A DNA stretch of 64,000 nt from an uncultured Lachnospiraceae bacterium (GCA_910578115.1 CAJTPO010000013.1:40897-104896); one strand, 5' to 3'; positions 18,390 to 27,358 are shown, counted from the first letter of the stretch. Notes: generated from the letters alone by a model not told the origin. Made by a program: numbers and translations.

Positions 18390-18533
18390 CAGTCTGCGTT
18401 CTGGTGGGAGAACCGGCTGCGTCAGTCTGCGTCTGGATGGGAGAAATGGCTGCGTCAGTCTGTGTCTGGTGGGAGGAACGACTGTGCCGGTCTGTGTCTG
18501 GTGGGAGGAACGGCTGTGGCAGTCTGCATCCGG
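18390..18533. repeat. 32-33 bp tandem repeat, about 4.4 units
   Basis: Units beginning CAGTCTGCG or a close variant start at 18390, 18423, 18456, 18488 and 18520. Each continues as a TCTGGTGGGAG-type segment and AACGGCTG. The block fills the gap between the two TIM-barrel genes and ends just before the ribosome binding site of the second. Any protein reading of it (Trp/Ser-rich) looks accidental. Confidence 0.8.
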
Positions 18534-18559
18534 ATAAAACGAAAGGAAGGGCGAGTAAG

Positions 18560-19510
18560 ATGCACAAACTGTCTGTGGGCGTACAGAGCAGGCACATCGT
18601 ATATGACGAAGATCCTGCAGAGGGGTTTCAGATGCTGCTCCAGTCGGGGTTTACCTGCTGTGATTTCAGCCTCAATGCCTATTTGTCCAATGAGGAATTG
18701 TATAAGTATAGAAGAAATGACTTTTTCGACCGGCCGGTTTCCGCGCTGAGCGCTTTTTTCGGACGGCACAGGGAAGCGGCCGGGGCGGCCGGCGTTCGGA
18801 TCAACCAGATGCATATGCCCTACCCCTGTTTCGTGCCGGGTGCACCAAAGGAGATCAACGAGTATCTGGCAAAGGTGGTGGCTCCCAAAAGCATGGAAGT
18901 GTGCGCCTTTTTCGACTGCCCGCACATCGTGGTGCACGGGTTTAAACTTGCCGGCCATGTCAGTTCGGAACAGGAGGAGTGGGAGCGGACGGAGGAATTC
19001 CTGCAGACGCTTGGCCCCCTGGCGAAGGAACGCGGTATTACGGTCTGCATGGAAAATATCTATACAGACAGCGGAAACCGTATCGTGGAAGGACCCTGCT
19101 GTGACGCCGCAAAAGCCGCCGCCCGCATCGACAGGCTGAATGAGGCGGCCGGGGGAGAGGTGTTTGGATTCTGTTTCGACACGGGACATGCCAATCTGGT
19201 CGGACTTGATTTCGAGAATTTTATCACCACACTCGGAAAGCGGATCAAGGTGCTGCACATTCATGATAATGACGGTGTGGCGGATTTACACCAGATACCG
19301 TATACGTTTGCCAGAGGCAGGGAGAATCAGACGTCTACGGACTGGGCCGGGTTTCTGGCGGGATTGATGAAGATCGGATTCGATCAGGTGCTGAGTTTTG
19401 AGACGGCTCCGGTGCTGTCGGCATTTCCGGAGCAGATGAAGCGGCCGGCGCTTGCGTTCATTGCAAAGATCGGCAGCTGTTTTGCGGAGAAAATAGAAAA
19501 AGGCCGGTGA
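18560..19510 (+). CDS. Sugar phosphate isomerase/epimerase (TIM barrel)
   Basis: A 316-residue protein with a complete AP endonuclease family 2 barrel. Expected metal ligands are visible: VCMENIY (Glu), FCFDTGHANL (Asp and His), VLHIHDNDG (His and Asp) and LSFETAP (Glu). Such proteins interconvert keto and aldo sugars or epimerise them; the exact substrate is not readable. The frame extends upstream through a tandem repeat to 18368, but ATG 18560 with GAAAGGAAGGG at 18541-18551 is the convincing start. It closes the glycan cluster, and the next gene is on the opposite strand. It probably supplies an unusual sugar precursor for the cluster. Confidence 0.85.
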   Translation: MHKLSVGVQSRHIVYDEDPAEGFQMLLQSGFTCCDFSLNAYLSNEELYKYRRNDFFDRPVSALSAFFGRHREAAGAAGVRINQMHMPYPCFVPGAPKEINEYLAKVVAPKSMEVCAFFDCPHIVVHGFKLAGHVSSEQEEWERTEEFLQTLGPLAKERGITVCMENIYTDSGNRIVEGPCCDAAKAAARIDRLNEAAGGEVFGFCFDTGHANLVGLDFENFITTLGKRIKVLHIHDNDGVADLHQIPYTFARGRENQTSTDWAGFLAGLMKIGFDQVLSFETAPVLSAFPEQMKRPALAFIAKIGSCFAEKIEKGR

Positions 19511-19588
19511 CAGGGAGTAAGGAGGCTGAACCAGCCGTTGTGGAGACTATCGGGAAAGGTATGCGTAGAAGTAACGGGAATTGTATTT

Positions 19589-20473
19589 TCAGACTCTGGT
19601 CCGTCTGTACTCGTTGGGACTCATATGGTAATGCTGTCTGAATTTACGGCAGAAATATCCTGCGTTTGCAAAACCGGTATCCGCGGCGATGGCGGTCACG
19701 GATTTCCCTGTGGTATGAAGCTGCCCGGCGGCCTGTGTCAGGCGGTATTGGATGAGATATGCCACCGGCGGCATCCGGATGAATGTCTTGAAAATATGGA
19801 GAGCGCTGCTTTTGCTGACGGAGGCGGAGGCGGCGATCTCTTCGAGGGCCAGTTCCTCTCGGTAATGGTCATGCACATACTGCATCATGGTCTGGAGTCT
19901 TGCCTGCTGGTGGTTCAGCTGCCGGGCTTTCCCGGAGTCTGTGGTCAGATCCAGATTCTGAAACAGAATATCCCACATTTGTAGAAGGAGCTGCGTTGTC
20001 TGCAGCTCATTTTTTTGAGCGGTTTCCTGCAGGGCGAAGATCTGCGCCAGGATCTGCAGGATCCGGTTCTGCCAGGGGATCTGCGGGGCGAAGATCTGAC
20101 AGGCGGCAGAGGAGTTTATTACGGGAAGAATATATTTTTCGTAGATGAGACTATCCTCCGGGGCCAGCAGAAGAGGGGAAAAGACGATATTGGGAATGGG
20201 CGTGCTTCCCCTGGATTCAAAGCGGTGCAGAACGCCGCTGTTGATGAAAATACCGCATCCTTTGGGCAGTTCCAGCTGCTTTGCACCTACAAGACAGCGG
20301 GCAGCGCCGTCCGTGACGACCATAAATTCCAGTTCATGGTGCCAGTGCCAGTCAATGCGGTGGAAATCAAACTGCCAGATATCTTCAGGATAGTAGGCAA
20401 AAGGATATCGGCTGTTTCCATGCTGTACGGTTTCATAGAGGGTGTCGTCGGTGGTGATCTTATAAATGCTCAT
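19589..20473 (-). CDS. AraC-family transcriptional regulator (cupin sensor)
   Basis: A 294-residue regulator with an N-terminal cupin-type ligand domain (DWHWHHELEFMVV near residue 40-50, then GCGIFINSGVLHRF) and a C-terminal AraC HTH pair: LEEIAASASVSKSSALHIFK, then VTAIAADTGFANAGYFCRKF and MSPNEYRR. It is transcribed away from the MFS gene, so it probably controls that transporter in response to a sugar-like ligand. The frame is open to 20605, but the start at 20473 (MSIYKIT) matches where the cupin domain begins. It converges on the sugar isomerase gene; the 78 bp between them hold no clear terminator. Confidence 0.88.
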   Translation of the reverse strand: MSIYKITTDDTLYETVQHGNSRYPFAYYPEDIWQFDFHRIDWHWHHELEFMVVTDGAARCLVGAKQLELPKGCGIFINSGVLHRFESRGSTPIPNIVFSPLLLAPEDSLIYEKYILPVINSSAACQIFAPQIPWQNRILQILAQIFALQETAQKNELQTTQLLLQMWDILFQNLDLTTDSGKARQLNHQQARLQTMMQYVHDHYREELALEEIAASASVSKSSALHIFKTFIRMPPVAYLIQYRLTQAAGQLHTTGKSVTAIAADTGFANAGYFCRKFRQHYHMSPNEYRRTRV

Positions 20474-20809
20474 AGGAATCTCGTTTCGTAGTGGTACAGT
20501 CAAATACACGCGCTTACGGTGCAGACTGTGTAACGTTGGATTTGCGATATTGTACCATAAATATGTGAATATGTGCAATGATTTCGGCATATAAATGCGA
20601 TACAATGTAACAACGGCAGCAACAGTGAGGGTATTTGAATTGTTGCCGATAATTTGTCACTAAGGAGATAAGAAGGTTGAAAAATCACACTGATGTGCTG
20701 ATTTTTCAACTGCGGGTTTGTGCCGGAGCCACAAACTCGGGATGGCAGAGCCAAATTTGAGATTTGGCTCGCAGCCTTCGCAAAAAACTGCTTCGGCATG
20801 GAGGTAAAC
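20474..20809 (+). promoter_or_regulatory. AraC/MFS divergent region with three consecutive hairpins
   Basis: This 336-bp gap holds both divergent promoters. TACAAT near 20602 is a possible -10 for the MFS gene. Downstream are three stem-loops in a row: GTTGAAAAATCA with TGATTTTTCAAC (20674-20708), GGGTTTGTG with CACAAACTC (20712-20736, one wobble) and GAGCCAAAT with ATTTGGCTC (20746-20768). None is followed by a long T run, so they look like a structured mRNA leader or a repeat remnant rather than terminators. Confidence 0.6.
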
Positions 20810-22003
20810 ATGAAGAACAAATACAACACGACCGTCACGGCCTGCTTTGTGGGATATATCGTGCAGGCCATCGTTAATAATTTTGTGCCGCTGCTCTTTT
20901 TGACGTTTCAGAGGACTTACGGGATTCCGCTTTCGCAGATCACACTGCTGGTGACGTTTAATTTCGGAATACAGCTTCTGGTGGATCTTCTGTCCATCGG
21001 ATTTGTGGATAAGATCGGCTATCGGGCGTCCATGGTCATGGCTCATGTGCTGGCGGCAGCCGGGCTTATTCTGCTTACGATCCTGCCGGAGGAGTTTGGA
21101 TCCCCCTTTGCGGGCATCCTGATCGCCGTTATGGTCTATGCCATCGGCGGCGGGCTGCTGGAGGTGCTGGTCAGTCCGGTGGTGGAAGCCTGTCCATCGG
21201 ATAATAAGGAGAAGGCGATGAGCATGCTGCATTCCTTTTACTGCTGGGGACATGCAGGGGTGGTGCTGGTGTCAACGCTGTTCTTTCATGTGGCCGGCAT
21301 CGGAAACTGGAAGATACTGGCCTGCGTGTGGGCGTTAGTGCCGATCTGCAATGCTGTCGCGTTTGTGAAGGTGCCCATCGCTTCCCTGATGGAGGAAGGG
21401 GAGACAGGACTGCGGCTGAAAGAGCTGTTTGGGATCAAGGTGTTCTGGATCCTGCTGGTGATGATGATCTGTGCGGGGGCCAGTGAACAGGCGGTGAGCC
21501 AGTGGGCGTCCACCTTTGCGGAGAAAGGGCTGGGGATATCCAAGACGGCGGGGGATCTGGCAGGACCGCTGGCATTTGCGATCCTGATGGGCGCTTCCCG
21601 GGCATTCTATGGAAAATACGGCGACCGGATCCATCTGGACCGGTTTATGGTCTACAGCAGCTGCCTGTGCATCCTGTCTTATCTGGGGATAACGTTTCTG
21701 CCGTCTCCGCAGCTTAGCCTGGCTGCCTGTGCGGTCTGCGGCCTGTCGGTGGGGATCATGTGGCCCGGCACGTTCAGCAGGGCATCGGCAGCGCTTCCCA
21801 GGGGCGGTACGGCAATGTTTGCGCTGCTGGCTCTGGGCGGGGACGTGGGTTGCTCCGGCGGGCCTACGGTGGTCGGATTTGTGTCGGGCGCGCTGGGAGA
21901 CAATCTGAAGCTGGGCGTTCTGGCAGGGGTGGTATTTCCGACGCTGTTATTACTGGGGGTTCTGCTGGTGTCCCGCCTGCAGGTAAAGAAAGAGGCACTT
22001 TGA
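20810..22003 (+). CDS. MFS transporter
   Basis: A 397-residue major facilitator protein with about twelve hydrophobic segments spread along its length. The first is TACFVGYIVQAIVNNFVPLL. The loop between segments 2 and 3 has DLLSIGFVDKIGYRASMV, corresponding to the MFS G-x3-D-R-x-G-R region. Acidic patches are few, and the overall look is of the sugar or FucP-like branch. The frame is open to 20720, but ATG 20810 has GGAGG 7 bp upstream. Divergent pairing with the AraC regulator suggests ligand-induced expression. The substrate is unknown, though carbohydrate or a glycan-derived compound is plausible. Confidence 0.85.
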   Translation: MKNKYNTTVTACFVGYIVQAIVNNFVPLLFLTFQRTYGIPLSQITLLVTFNFGIQLLVDLLSIGFVDKIGYRASMVMAHVLAAAGLILLTILPEEFGSPFAGILIAVMVYAIGGGLLEVLVSPVVEACPSDNKEKAMSMLHSFYCWGHAGVVLVSTLFFHVAGIGNWKILACVWALVPICNAVAFVKVPIASLMEEGETGLRLKELFGIKVFWILLVMMICAGASEQAVSQWASTFAEKGLGISKTAGDLAGPLAFAILMGASRAFYGKYGDRIHLDRFMVYSSCLCILSYLGITFLPSPQLSLAACAVCGLSVGIMWPGTFSRASAALPRGGTAMFALLALGGDVGCSGGPTVVGFVSGALGDNLKLGVLAGVVFPTLLLLGVLLVSRLQVKKEAL

Positions 22004-22048
22004 AGCAAGACATCCGGCTGTGTATGAAAGGATTGGGAATTCATCTCT

Positions 22049-22780
22049 ATGAGAAAGATCATGAAAAATGTTATTTTTACCTTTTTGATTCTGCTGCTGG
22101 GACTTTACACGGCGCTTTTGACATATCTGCACTTTTTTGCATCGGGGGACAGGGACTTTTCCGGGGAGTGGACGACGCAGCTTGCTATGACGCAGCAGGC
22201 GGCGGTCACGGCGCTTGACTGGCTGCAGGAGATTGAAGGGGTATCTGTTTCGCTGGAAGAGATGGAGTCTTCCATGCAGGGATTGACCATCGAGGTAAGC
22301 CTGACGATGGAGCAGACAGAGCGTATGGCAGGTACGTTTCAATGCGGGATACGGGCGGACAGCTATGAGGCGTGCAGGCAGGCGGCCTACGAGGCATTTG
22401 CCGAAAGCTTCCGGACCCTTCTGGGAGAGAGACTGCGTATGGCAGGTTATGCGGGAAGTACGGATCAGGAAGCGGTGGAGGCTCTTGTGGCCGGGGAGTT
22501 CGGAGTGTCTACTGTGTCCTATCTGATGGAGTATGGTCCGGTGCTGCTGCCTTCCCTGGAAGAATTACAGGGACAATATGAGGGCAGCGGTACTTACGAG
22601 GTGGAAGCGGGGGTCCTGCGCAGACGGTTTGAGGATGGCAGTACGGTCATTACAAAGGAAGAATATTATATCAGGAAAGATGACGCTCTCATTCTGACGG
22701 GAGAGGCGGACTCTGAGGACGGGAAATCTTTCTCCGGTCGGTATCCTGTTGTGTACAGGGGTGAGCCGCTGCAGCCCTGA
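22049..22780 (+). CDS. Membrane-anchored extracytoplasmic protein of unknown function
   Basis: A 243-residue protein with one N-terminal hydrophobic helix (VIFTFLILLLGLYTALLTYL, about 8-27) followed by a mostly acidic, extracytoplasmic domain. No lipobox and no enzymatic motif were recognised. The C-terminal part (GTYEVEAGVLRRRFEDGSTV) looks beta-rich. It lies 45 bp after the MFS gene and 83 bp before the D,D-carboxypeptidase gene on the same strand, so it may be cotranscribed and linked to the envelope. The function is not assigned. Confidence 0.7.
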   Translation: MRKIMKNVIFTFLILLLGLYTALLTYLHFFASGDRDFSGEWTTQLAMTQQAAVTALDWLQEIEGVSVSLEEMESSMQGLTIEVSLTMEQTERMAGTFQCGIRADSYEACRQAAYEAFAESFRTLLGERLRMAGYAGSTDQEAVEALVAGEFGVSTVSYLMEYGPVLLPSLEELQGQYEGSGTYEVEAGVLRRRFEDGSTVITKEEYYIRKDDALILTGEADSEDGKSFSGRYPVVYRGEPLQP

Positions 22781-22863
22781 TCAAAGCGTAAGAAATTACA
22801 GGTCCAGTGGGCAGGAAGGTGTTGATATTCTGCAGCAGGACCGGAGACAGAGTAGGAGATGGA

Positions 22864-24318
22864 ATGAAAACTATATTACAAAAAAGCAGCCTCTTTATAT
22901 TGTCCATCATTTTGGCAGTTTCACTTCTGCCGGCAAGAGTGTATGCGGGCTTTGAGATGTGCGGAGTCTGTCAGGTGCAGACGGATACGGGAGCCGCAGG
23001 TACCGTTAAATTTCTGGATTATGGCTATGTCAACAATACGTACCTTTCGCTGCGGGATCTGGCCATGATTCTTATGGATACGGATAAGGCTTTTTCGGTG
23101 GAGATTTCAAACAGCTCTGTTTCGCTGTCGACGGGAGGCTCCTACACGCCGGTGGGTACGGAAAACGGTTCCTGGGAAAGCGAGGAGAATCCGGATCTTT
23201 CCCTGCGGCGAAATGAGTTCGAGGTGGACGGACAGAAAGTTTTTTATCATACCATGATCATGAAGATGCCTTCCGGGGATTATGACTGTTTTATGATGAC
23301 CATGGATCTGGCCATGCTCTTTGATATGGATATCGCATCTTCCGGCACGGGTTCCCTGTTGATCAATACGCAGGATGCCTTCCGGGTTTTTCCTGATGCT
23401 TTGGAACAGGCAGGTTATTTCTACGGGGTCAACGGTGTCTTCCTGGGAGATGCTGTCACCGGGGAAGTTTATTACCAATACCAAGCGGATGTGCCTTATC
23501 CGATCGCCAGCACTTCCAAGCTGATGACGTGCCTTTTGACCATGGAAGCTGTTGCGTCCGGGCAGATCGCGCCGGAAGACTCTGTTACCGTTTCGGATGC
23601 GGTGGAGCTGCTGGCCTCTTCCAGTGACGGGGTGATTCCCCTGAAAGCCGGGGATCAGATCACCGTGCAGGAATTATTGACCGGCCTGCTGCTGCCTTCC
23701 AGTAACGAATGCGCGTTGTGTCTGGCTGAGACCATCGACGGGTCGGAGGAAGCTTTTGTGCAGAGGATGAATCGGAGGGCGCAGGAGCTGGGGCTGTCCC
23801 AGGCCGTATTCTTCAACAGTCATGGGCTTCCCTCGTACTCGGGGGATTCCATTTCCGCAAAGCGGCAGAACCGCATGAGCGCCGAGGATATGTTCCGGCT
23901 GGCCGCTTATCTGCTGGAGGTCTATCCGCAGGTTACGGGCATTACTTCCATGAAAGAGGCCAGACTGGCGTCCCTTGACCTGGAAGTACGCAACAGCAAT
24001 CCGCTGCTGTACAATATGCCCGGTGTCACGGGGCTGAAGACCGGGACCACCAACAAGGCGGGGGCCTGTCTGGTCACTTCCCTGTCCGCAGACGACGGGA
24101 CGATGCTGCACGACCTGATTGTCGTTGTTCTGGGGACGGAGGATTCCATGGAACGCGGCCGGGTATCAGGGCTGCTGGCCAGATATGCCCTGCAGGCTTT
24201 CTATGGGGAAGGGGAGGCGTCTGGGGACGGAACGGCCGGTCAGGACGGTACCACGCCGGGCCTGCCTGTACATGCCGAAGCGGCAGTGGGACGCATTATT
24301 CGGGGCGTTGTCCGGTAG
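22864..24318 (+). CDS. D-alanyl-D-alanine carboxypeptidase (peptidase S11) with N-terminal beta-domain
   Basis: A 484-residue exported penicillin-binding protein that would trim the terminal D-Ala from peptidoglycan stem peptides. A signal peptide (about 1-28, ending RVYA) precedes a copper-amine-oxidase-N-like domain (about 35-130; YLSLRDLAMIL). The S11 catalytic domain has all three motifs: S-x-x-K in IASTSKLMT (about 215), S-x-N in PSSNECAL (about 278) and KTG in LKTGTTNKAG (about 391). The frame is open to 22807, but ATG 22864 has AGGAG 8 bp upstream and starts the signal peptide. It has no obvious C-terminal amphipathic anchor. A strong terminator follows at 24408. Confidence 0.9.
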   Translation: MKTILQKSSLFILSIILAVSLLPARVYAGFEMCGVCQVQTDTGAAGTVKFLDYGYVNNTYLSLRDLAMILMDTDKAFSVEISNSSVSLSTGGSYTPVGTENGSWESEENPDLSLRRNEFEVDGQKVFYHTMIMKMPSGDYDCFMMTMDLAMLFDMDIASSGTGSLLINTQDAFRVFPDALEQAGYFYGVNGVFLGDAVTGEVYYQYQADVPYPIASTSKLMTCLLTMEAVASGQIAPEDSVTVSDAVELLASSSDGVIPLKAGDQITVQELLTGLLLPSSNECALCLAETIDGSEEAFVQRMNRRAQELGLSQAVFFNSHGLPSYSGDSISAKRQNRMSAEDMFRLAAYLLEVYPQVTGITSMKEARLASLDLEVRNSNPLLYNMPGVTGLKTGTTNKAGACLVTSLSADDGTMLHDLIVVVLGTEDSMERGRVSGLLARYALQAFYGEGEASGDGTAGQDGTTPGLPVHAEAAVGRIIRGVVR

Positions 24319-24407
24319 GGAGCCTTCTGCCTTAGAGGAATTGTCTGCGCGCAGGCGTGACGGGAAGCCGAAGCAGATAGATACACACGCTGTTTAAGAT
24401 TGAAATC

Positions 24408-24457
24408 AGTGTCAGAAGAGTTGCGCCGATATGTGGCAGTCTTTTGGCACTTTTTTT
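24408..24457 (+). terminator. Rho-independent terminator after the carboxypeptidase gene
   Basis: AGTGTCAGAAGA (24408-24419) pairs with TCTTTTGGCACT (24440-24451), with two wobble pairs, followed by a T run to 24457. The rest of the 307-bp gap up to 24626 is A/T-rich and probably holds the next gene's promoter, but no clear -35/-10 pair can be chosen. Confidence 0.75.
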
Positions 24458-24625
24458 GTTTATGCGCATTTCTGAATCGTAAAAAGTTATAATAATTACG
24501 TTTGTCGATGCTTTATTTGCAGGAAAGCTTGCATAAATACCTGATTATAGATTATGCTGTCTAATAGAAATGGACGTTTAATCAAATATTTCCATAAGGC
24601 ATAAACAGGAAAAGGGAGGGAATGG

Positions 24626-25972
24626 ATGGAATCAATCTGGGCGGCGGAAACGAGAATAAGAAAGCGCATACCACTTCCGGGAGATCTGGAGACGGAGGCT
24701 GTTGTTATAGGGGCAGGCATGGCAGGGATCCTGACTGCCTACTATCTGCAGCAGGCAGGGATTGGGACGATTGTTCTGGAGGCGGACAGGATTGGCAGCG
24801 GTCAGACGAAGAACACGACAGCCAAGATAACGTGTCAGCATAATCTGATCTATGATCGTCTGATCCGTACACAGGGCAGCAGGGCGGCTTTTGCCTATGC
24901 GTCCGCAAATGAAGATGCGATTGAGGCGTATGAGCGTCTGATCCGGGAAAAGGATATTGCCTGTGATTTTGTCAGATGTCCGGCATATCTGTATTCCAGA
25001 AAGGGAGAGGCGCTCCTGCGTCAGGAAGTGAAAGCGGCGGCTTCAATAGGTGTTGATGCTGCGTTTGATACGGACAGTGAACTGCCGTTTCTTGTATCGG
25101 GGGTGGCAAGATTTGACAGACAGGCCTGCTTTGATCCGTTGAAATTTCTGTCGGCTGTTTCGGAAGAGGTGACGGTATATGAGCGAACCAAGGTGTTAAA
25201 GGTTGTGGGAAATCAGGCAGTGACGGACAAAGGATGTGTGACGGCACGACATATTATATTTGCCTGCCACTATCCGTTTGTCAATATACCCGGATACTAT
25301 TTCGCGAGAATGTATCAGGAGCGCAGCTATGCGGTGGCTTTGGAAGGGGCTGACAGGATAGAGGGCATGTATCTTGGCATAGATCGGGATGGTTTATCGT
25401 TCCGCCAGCAGGGGGAAAGGCTGCTGCTTGGCGGTGGCAGTCATCGGACCGGCAGGAATAAGAAGGGCGGACAGTATGCCGGACTGCAAAACAGGGCGAA
25501 GGCATTTTATCCCGGCAGCCGGGTGATCAAGAGTTGGTCGGCGCAGGATTGCATGACGCTGGATGGGATTCCTTATATCGGACGTTTTTCTGCCCGCAGG
25601 CCGGAGTGGTATGTGGCGACGGGATTTGGAAAGTGGGGAATGTCGTCGTCTATGGCGGCGGCACATATTCTGACGGCACTGATCACAGGGCAAAAATGCC
25701 CGGAAGCGAGGGTCTTTTCACCGCAGAGAAGGCTGACATCCGGAGCAGTACGGGAGCTGGGTGCTCATAGTCTGCATACCATGAGAGGCATGACGAAACG
25801 CATTCTGCCGGCAGAAAATGGGAGGATTGTCCCGAACTGTACGCATATGGGCTGCAGACTGGAGTGGAATCCGGAGGAGGAGACCTATGACTGCCCCTGT
25901 CACGGTTCCCGCTTTGACAGGAAAGGTCATTTGATCGATGGTCCGGCACAAAATGACTGCCGCAGGAGGTGA
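24626..25972 (+). CDS. FAD-dependent oxidoreductase with C-terminal Rieske [2Fe-2S] domain
   Basis: A 448-residue protein of the DAO-type FAD oxidoreductases fused to a Rieske domain, as in Bacillus subtilis YhfW. The FAD site is the N-terminal dinucleotide fold VVIGAGMAGILTAYYL with the Glu-ending strand IVLEAD. The Rieske cluster ligands are CTHMGC and CPCHGS near residues 410-437. It is presumably cytosolic; the substrate is unknown. AGGGAGGGA lies 5 bp before ATG 24626. The last residues are shorter than usual, and the coding end overlaps a perfect hairpin (25957-25984), so the C-terminus may have been remodelled at the terminator. Confidence 0.88.
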   Translation: MESIWAAETRIRKRIPLPGDLETEAVVIGAGMAGILTAYYLQQAGIGTIVLEADRIGSGQTKNTTAKITCQHNLIYDRLIRTQGSRAAFAYASANEDAIEAYERLIREKDIACDFVRCPAYLYSRKGEALLRQEVKAAASIGVDAAFDTDSELPFLVSGVARFDRQACFDPLKFLSAVSEEVTVYERTKVLKVVGNQAVTDKGCVTARHIIFACHYPFVNIPGYYFARMYQERSYAVALEGADRIEGMYLGIDRDGLSFRQQGERLLLGGGSHRTGRNKKGGQYAGLQNRAKAFYPGSRVIKSWSAQDCMTLDGIPYIGRFSARRPEWYVATGFGKWGMSSSMAAAHILTALITGQKCPEARVFSPQRRLTSGAVRELGAHSLHTMRGMTKRILPAENGRIVPNCTHMGCRLEWNPEEETYDCPCHGSRFDRKGHLIDGPAQNDCRRR

Positions 25973-25987
25973 CTTCTGCGGCAGTTT
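25957..25987. terminator. Hairpin between convergent Rieske and lrgB genes
   Basis: CTGCCGCAG (25957-25965) pairs perfectly with CTGCGGCAG (25976-25984), followed by TTT on the plus strand; TCATTTTG follows it on the minus strand. It overlaps the end of the Rieske gene and could terminate either transcript. A second stem, CTGTGAA with TTCACAG, lies at about 26005-26029. Confidence 0.6.
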
Positions 25988-26070
25988 CACATGCAGTATA
26001 AATGCTGTGAAGCTCTGGACTTTCACAGTTGTGGAGCGAATTTCGGGAGCAGGCCGTGTGCGGTATGGGT

Positions 26071-26763
26071 TCAGATCAAATTGGCGAACAGGGAAGCTCC
26101 GATTACGGTCACGAGTCCTGCTACGGCGATGGCCAGACTGCTCATGGCCCCTTCGACTTCGCCCATTTCCATGGCTTTGGCTGTGCCGATCGCATGGGAG
26201 GCCGTGCCCAGTGCCAGTCCCTTTGCGATCGGCTCTTCGATGTGAAACAGTTTGAATACGAATTCTGCAATGACATTTCCCAGAATCCCGGTGACGATAA
26301 TGACGGCTACCGTGATCGTGGGAATCCCGCCAAGCTCTTCGGAGATGCCCAGGCCGATGGCGGTGGTGATGGATTTGGGGAGCAGCGTCACATACTGTTC
26401 ATGATTAAGGCCGAACAGCTTTGCCAGCAGGAAAACGCTCACAAGGCTGGCCAGGACGCCGGAGGCGATGCCGCCTGCCACGGCTTTTACATTATTCTTA
26501 AGCAGGGTGAGCTGCCGGTAAAGAGGCACGGCAAGGCATACGGTGGCCGGCGTGAGCAGATAACTGATATAGCCCGCGCTTTTGCTGTAGTGGCTGTATT
26601 CCACATGCAGAAGAGACAGTATTGCCATGACGCAGATTGTTCCGATCAGCAGTGGATTTAAAATCGCCAGTTTGAATTTTTTCTTTAAAAGAAGTCCGAT
26701 TTCGTATGCGGCCAGACTGATCACCGCACCGAAAAATACGGATTCGATTAACATATTTTGCAT
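26071..26763 (-). CDS. lrgB: LrgB/CidB-family membrane protein
   Basis: A 230-residue integral membrane protein with several hydrophobic segments. It matches LrgB: the central LLPKSITTAIGLGISEELGG segment and the GLALGTASHAIGTAKAMEMG segment are the hallmark conserved stretches. LrgB-type proteins act with LrgA in murein hydrolase control or in small-acid export, for example of pyruvate. Its partner lies 203 bp upstream on the same strand, which is a wider gap than usual for this pair, and that gap carries a dispersed repeat and a hairpin. Confidence 0.92.
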   Translation of the reverse strand: MQNMLIESVFFGAVISLAAYEIGLLLKKKFKLAILNPLLIGTICVMAILSLLHVEYSHYSKSAGYISYLLTPATVCLAVPLYRQLTLLKNNVKAVAGGIASGVLASLVSVFLLAKLFGLNHEQYVTLLPKSITTAIGLGISEELGGIPTITVAVIIVTGILGNVIAEFVFKLFHIEEPIAKGLALGTASHAIGTAKAMEMGEVEGAMSSLAIAVAGLVTVIGASLFANLI

Positions 26764-26916
26764 AGTATGAACGCTGCCTTTCTATGTCTTCTATGAATTT
26801 TCCTTTTTATTATAGAAATAACCGGCAGTCAGAACTACACACCTGCTGCGCTGTTCGTGACTGCGCCATGCATTCATGCGGCTTGTCTGTATGAATGCAT
26901 GTGTGCATATGTTTCT

Positions 26917-26968
26917 AAACATCCACTTCTATTTATGGTGGTATGATGGTACGGGATATGGATGTTTA
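26917..26968. repeat. 45-bp dispersed repeat, copy 1, within an inverted repeat
   Basis: The 45 bp from CATCCACTTC to GATATGGATG (26920-26964) recur at 43637-43681 with high identity, including the shared run TACGGGATATGGATG. The outer bases form a perfect inverted repeat TAAACATCCA (26917-26926) with TGGATGTTTA (26959-26968). It overlaps the last codons of lrgA on the minus strand and may attenuate read-through into lrgB. Confidence 0.7.
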
Positions 26969-27358
26969 GGAATTCTGTTTGGGTGGCTTTGGCAGACGCT
27001 GCATTTTCTTTCGCGGCCTGCGCAGGATCATGCGCTGTGTCACCTGTCCGGTTACTGCCATGACAATCACGGTGGTGATAAGGGTGATCAGGATCACAGG
27101 CAGACAGACGGGTTTGAGAACCGGCCAGGCATCCAGCAGGCCTACGGCTGCAGGAATGAACATGACCGGCATGATCTCGATCAGAAAGTCGGCAGCAGCG
27201 CCTACCTGCTCCTGCTTCAGAATTCCCGTGCACAGAGCGGTGAGCATGAGGACCAGCCCGTAGACGCTGGCGGGAACGGGAAGCGGTATCAGACTGTGCA
27301 GCATCTCGCCGAGAAACGAAACAAGCAGGATGATACAGAACTGGCGTAAATATTTCAT
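26966..27358 (-). CDS. lrgA: LrgA/CidA-family holin-like membrane protein
   Basis: A 130-residue membrane protein with four hydrophobic stretches and a short basic C-terminal tail (RRPRKKMQRLPKPPK). The LIPLPVPASVYGLVLML segment is the family signature. It is thought to work with LrgB in programmed autolysis control or metabolite transport. On the minus strand AGAAGGGAGAAG lies just before the ATG at 27358. Upstream, at 27387-27427, are two overlapping palindromes that could bind a regulator. Confidence 0.92.
   Translation of the reverse strand: MKYLRQFCIILLVSFLGEMLHSLIPLPVPASVYGLVLMLTALCTGILKQEQVGAAADFLIEIMPVMFIPAAVGLLDAWPVLKPVCLPVILITLITTVIVMAVTGQVTQRMILRRPRKKMQRLPKPPKQNS

Noticed and set aside
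18390..18533. CRISPR array
   Set aside because: The units are contiguous near-identical repeats of 32-33 bp without unique spacers, and no cas genes are present.
18368..18559. Upstream extension of the second isomerase gene
   Set aside because: It translates a 33-bp tandem repeat into Cys/Trp-rich residues foreign to the family, and a good ribosome binding site precedes ATG 18560.
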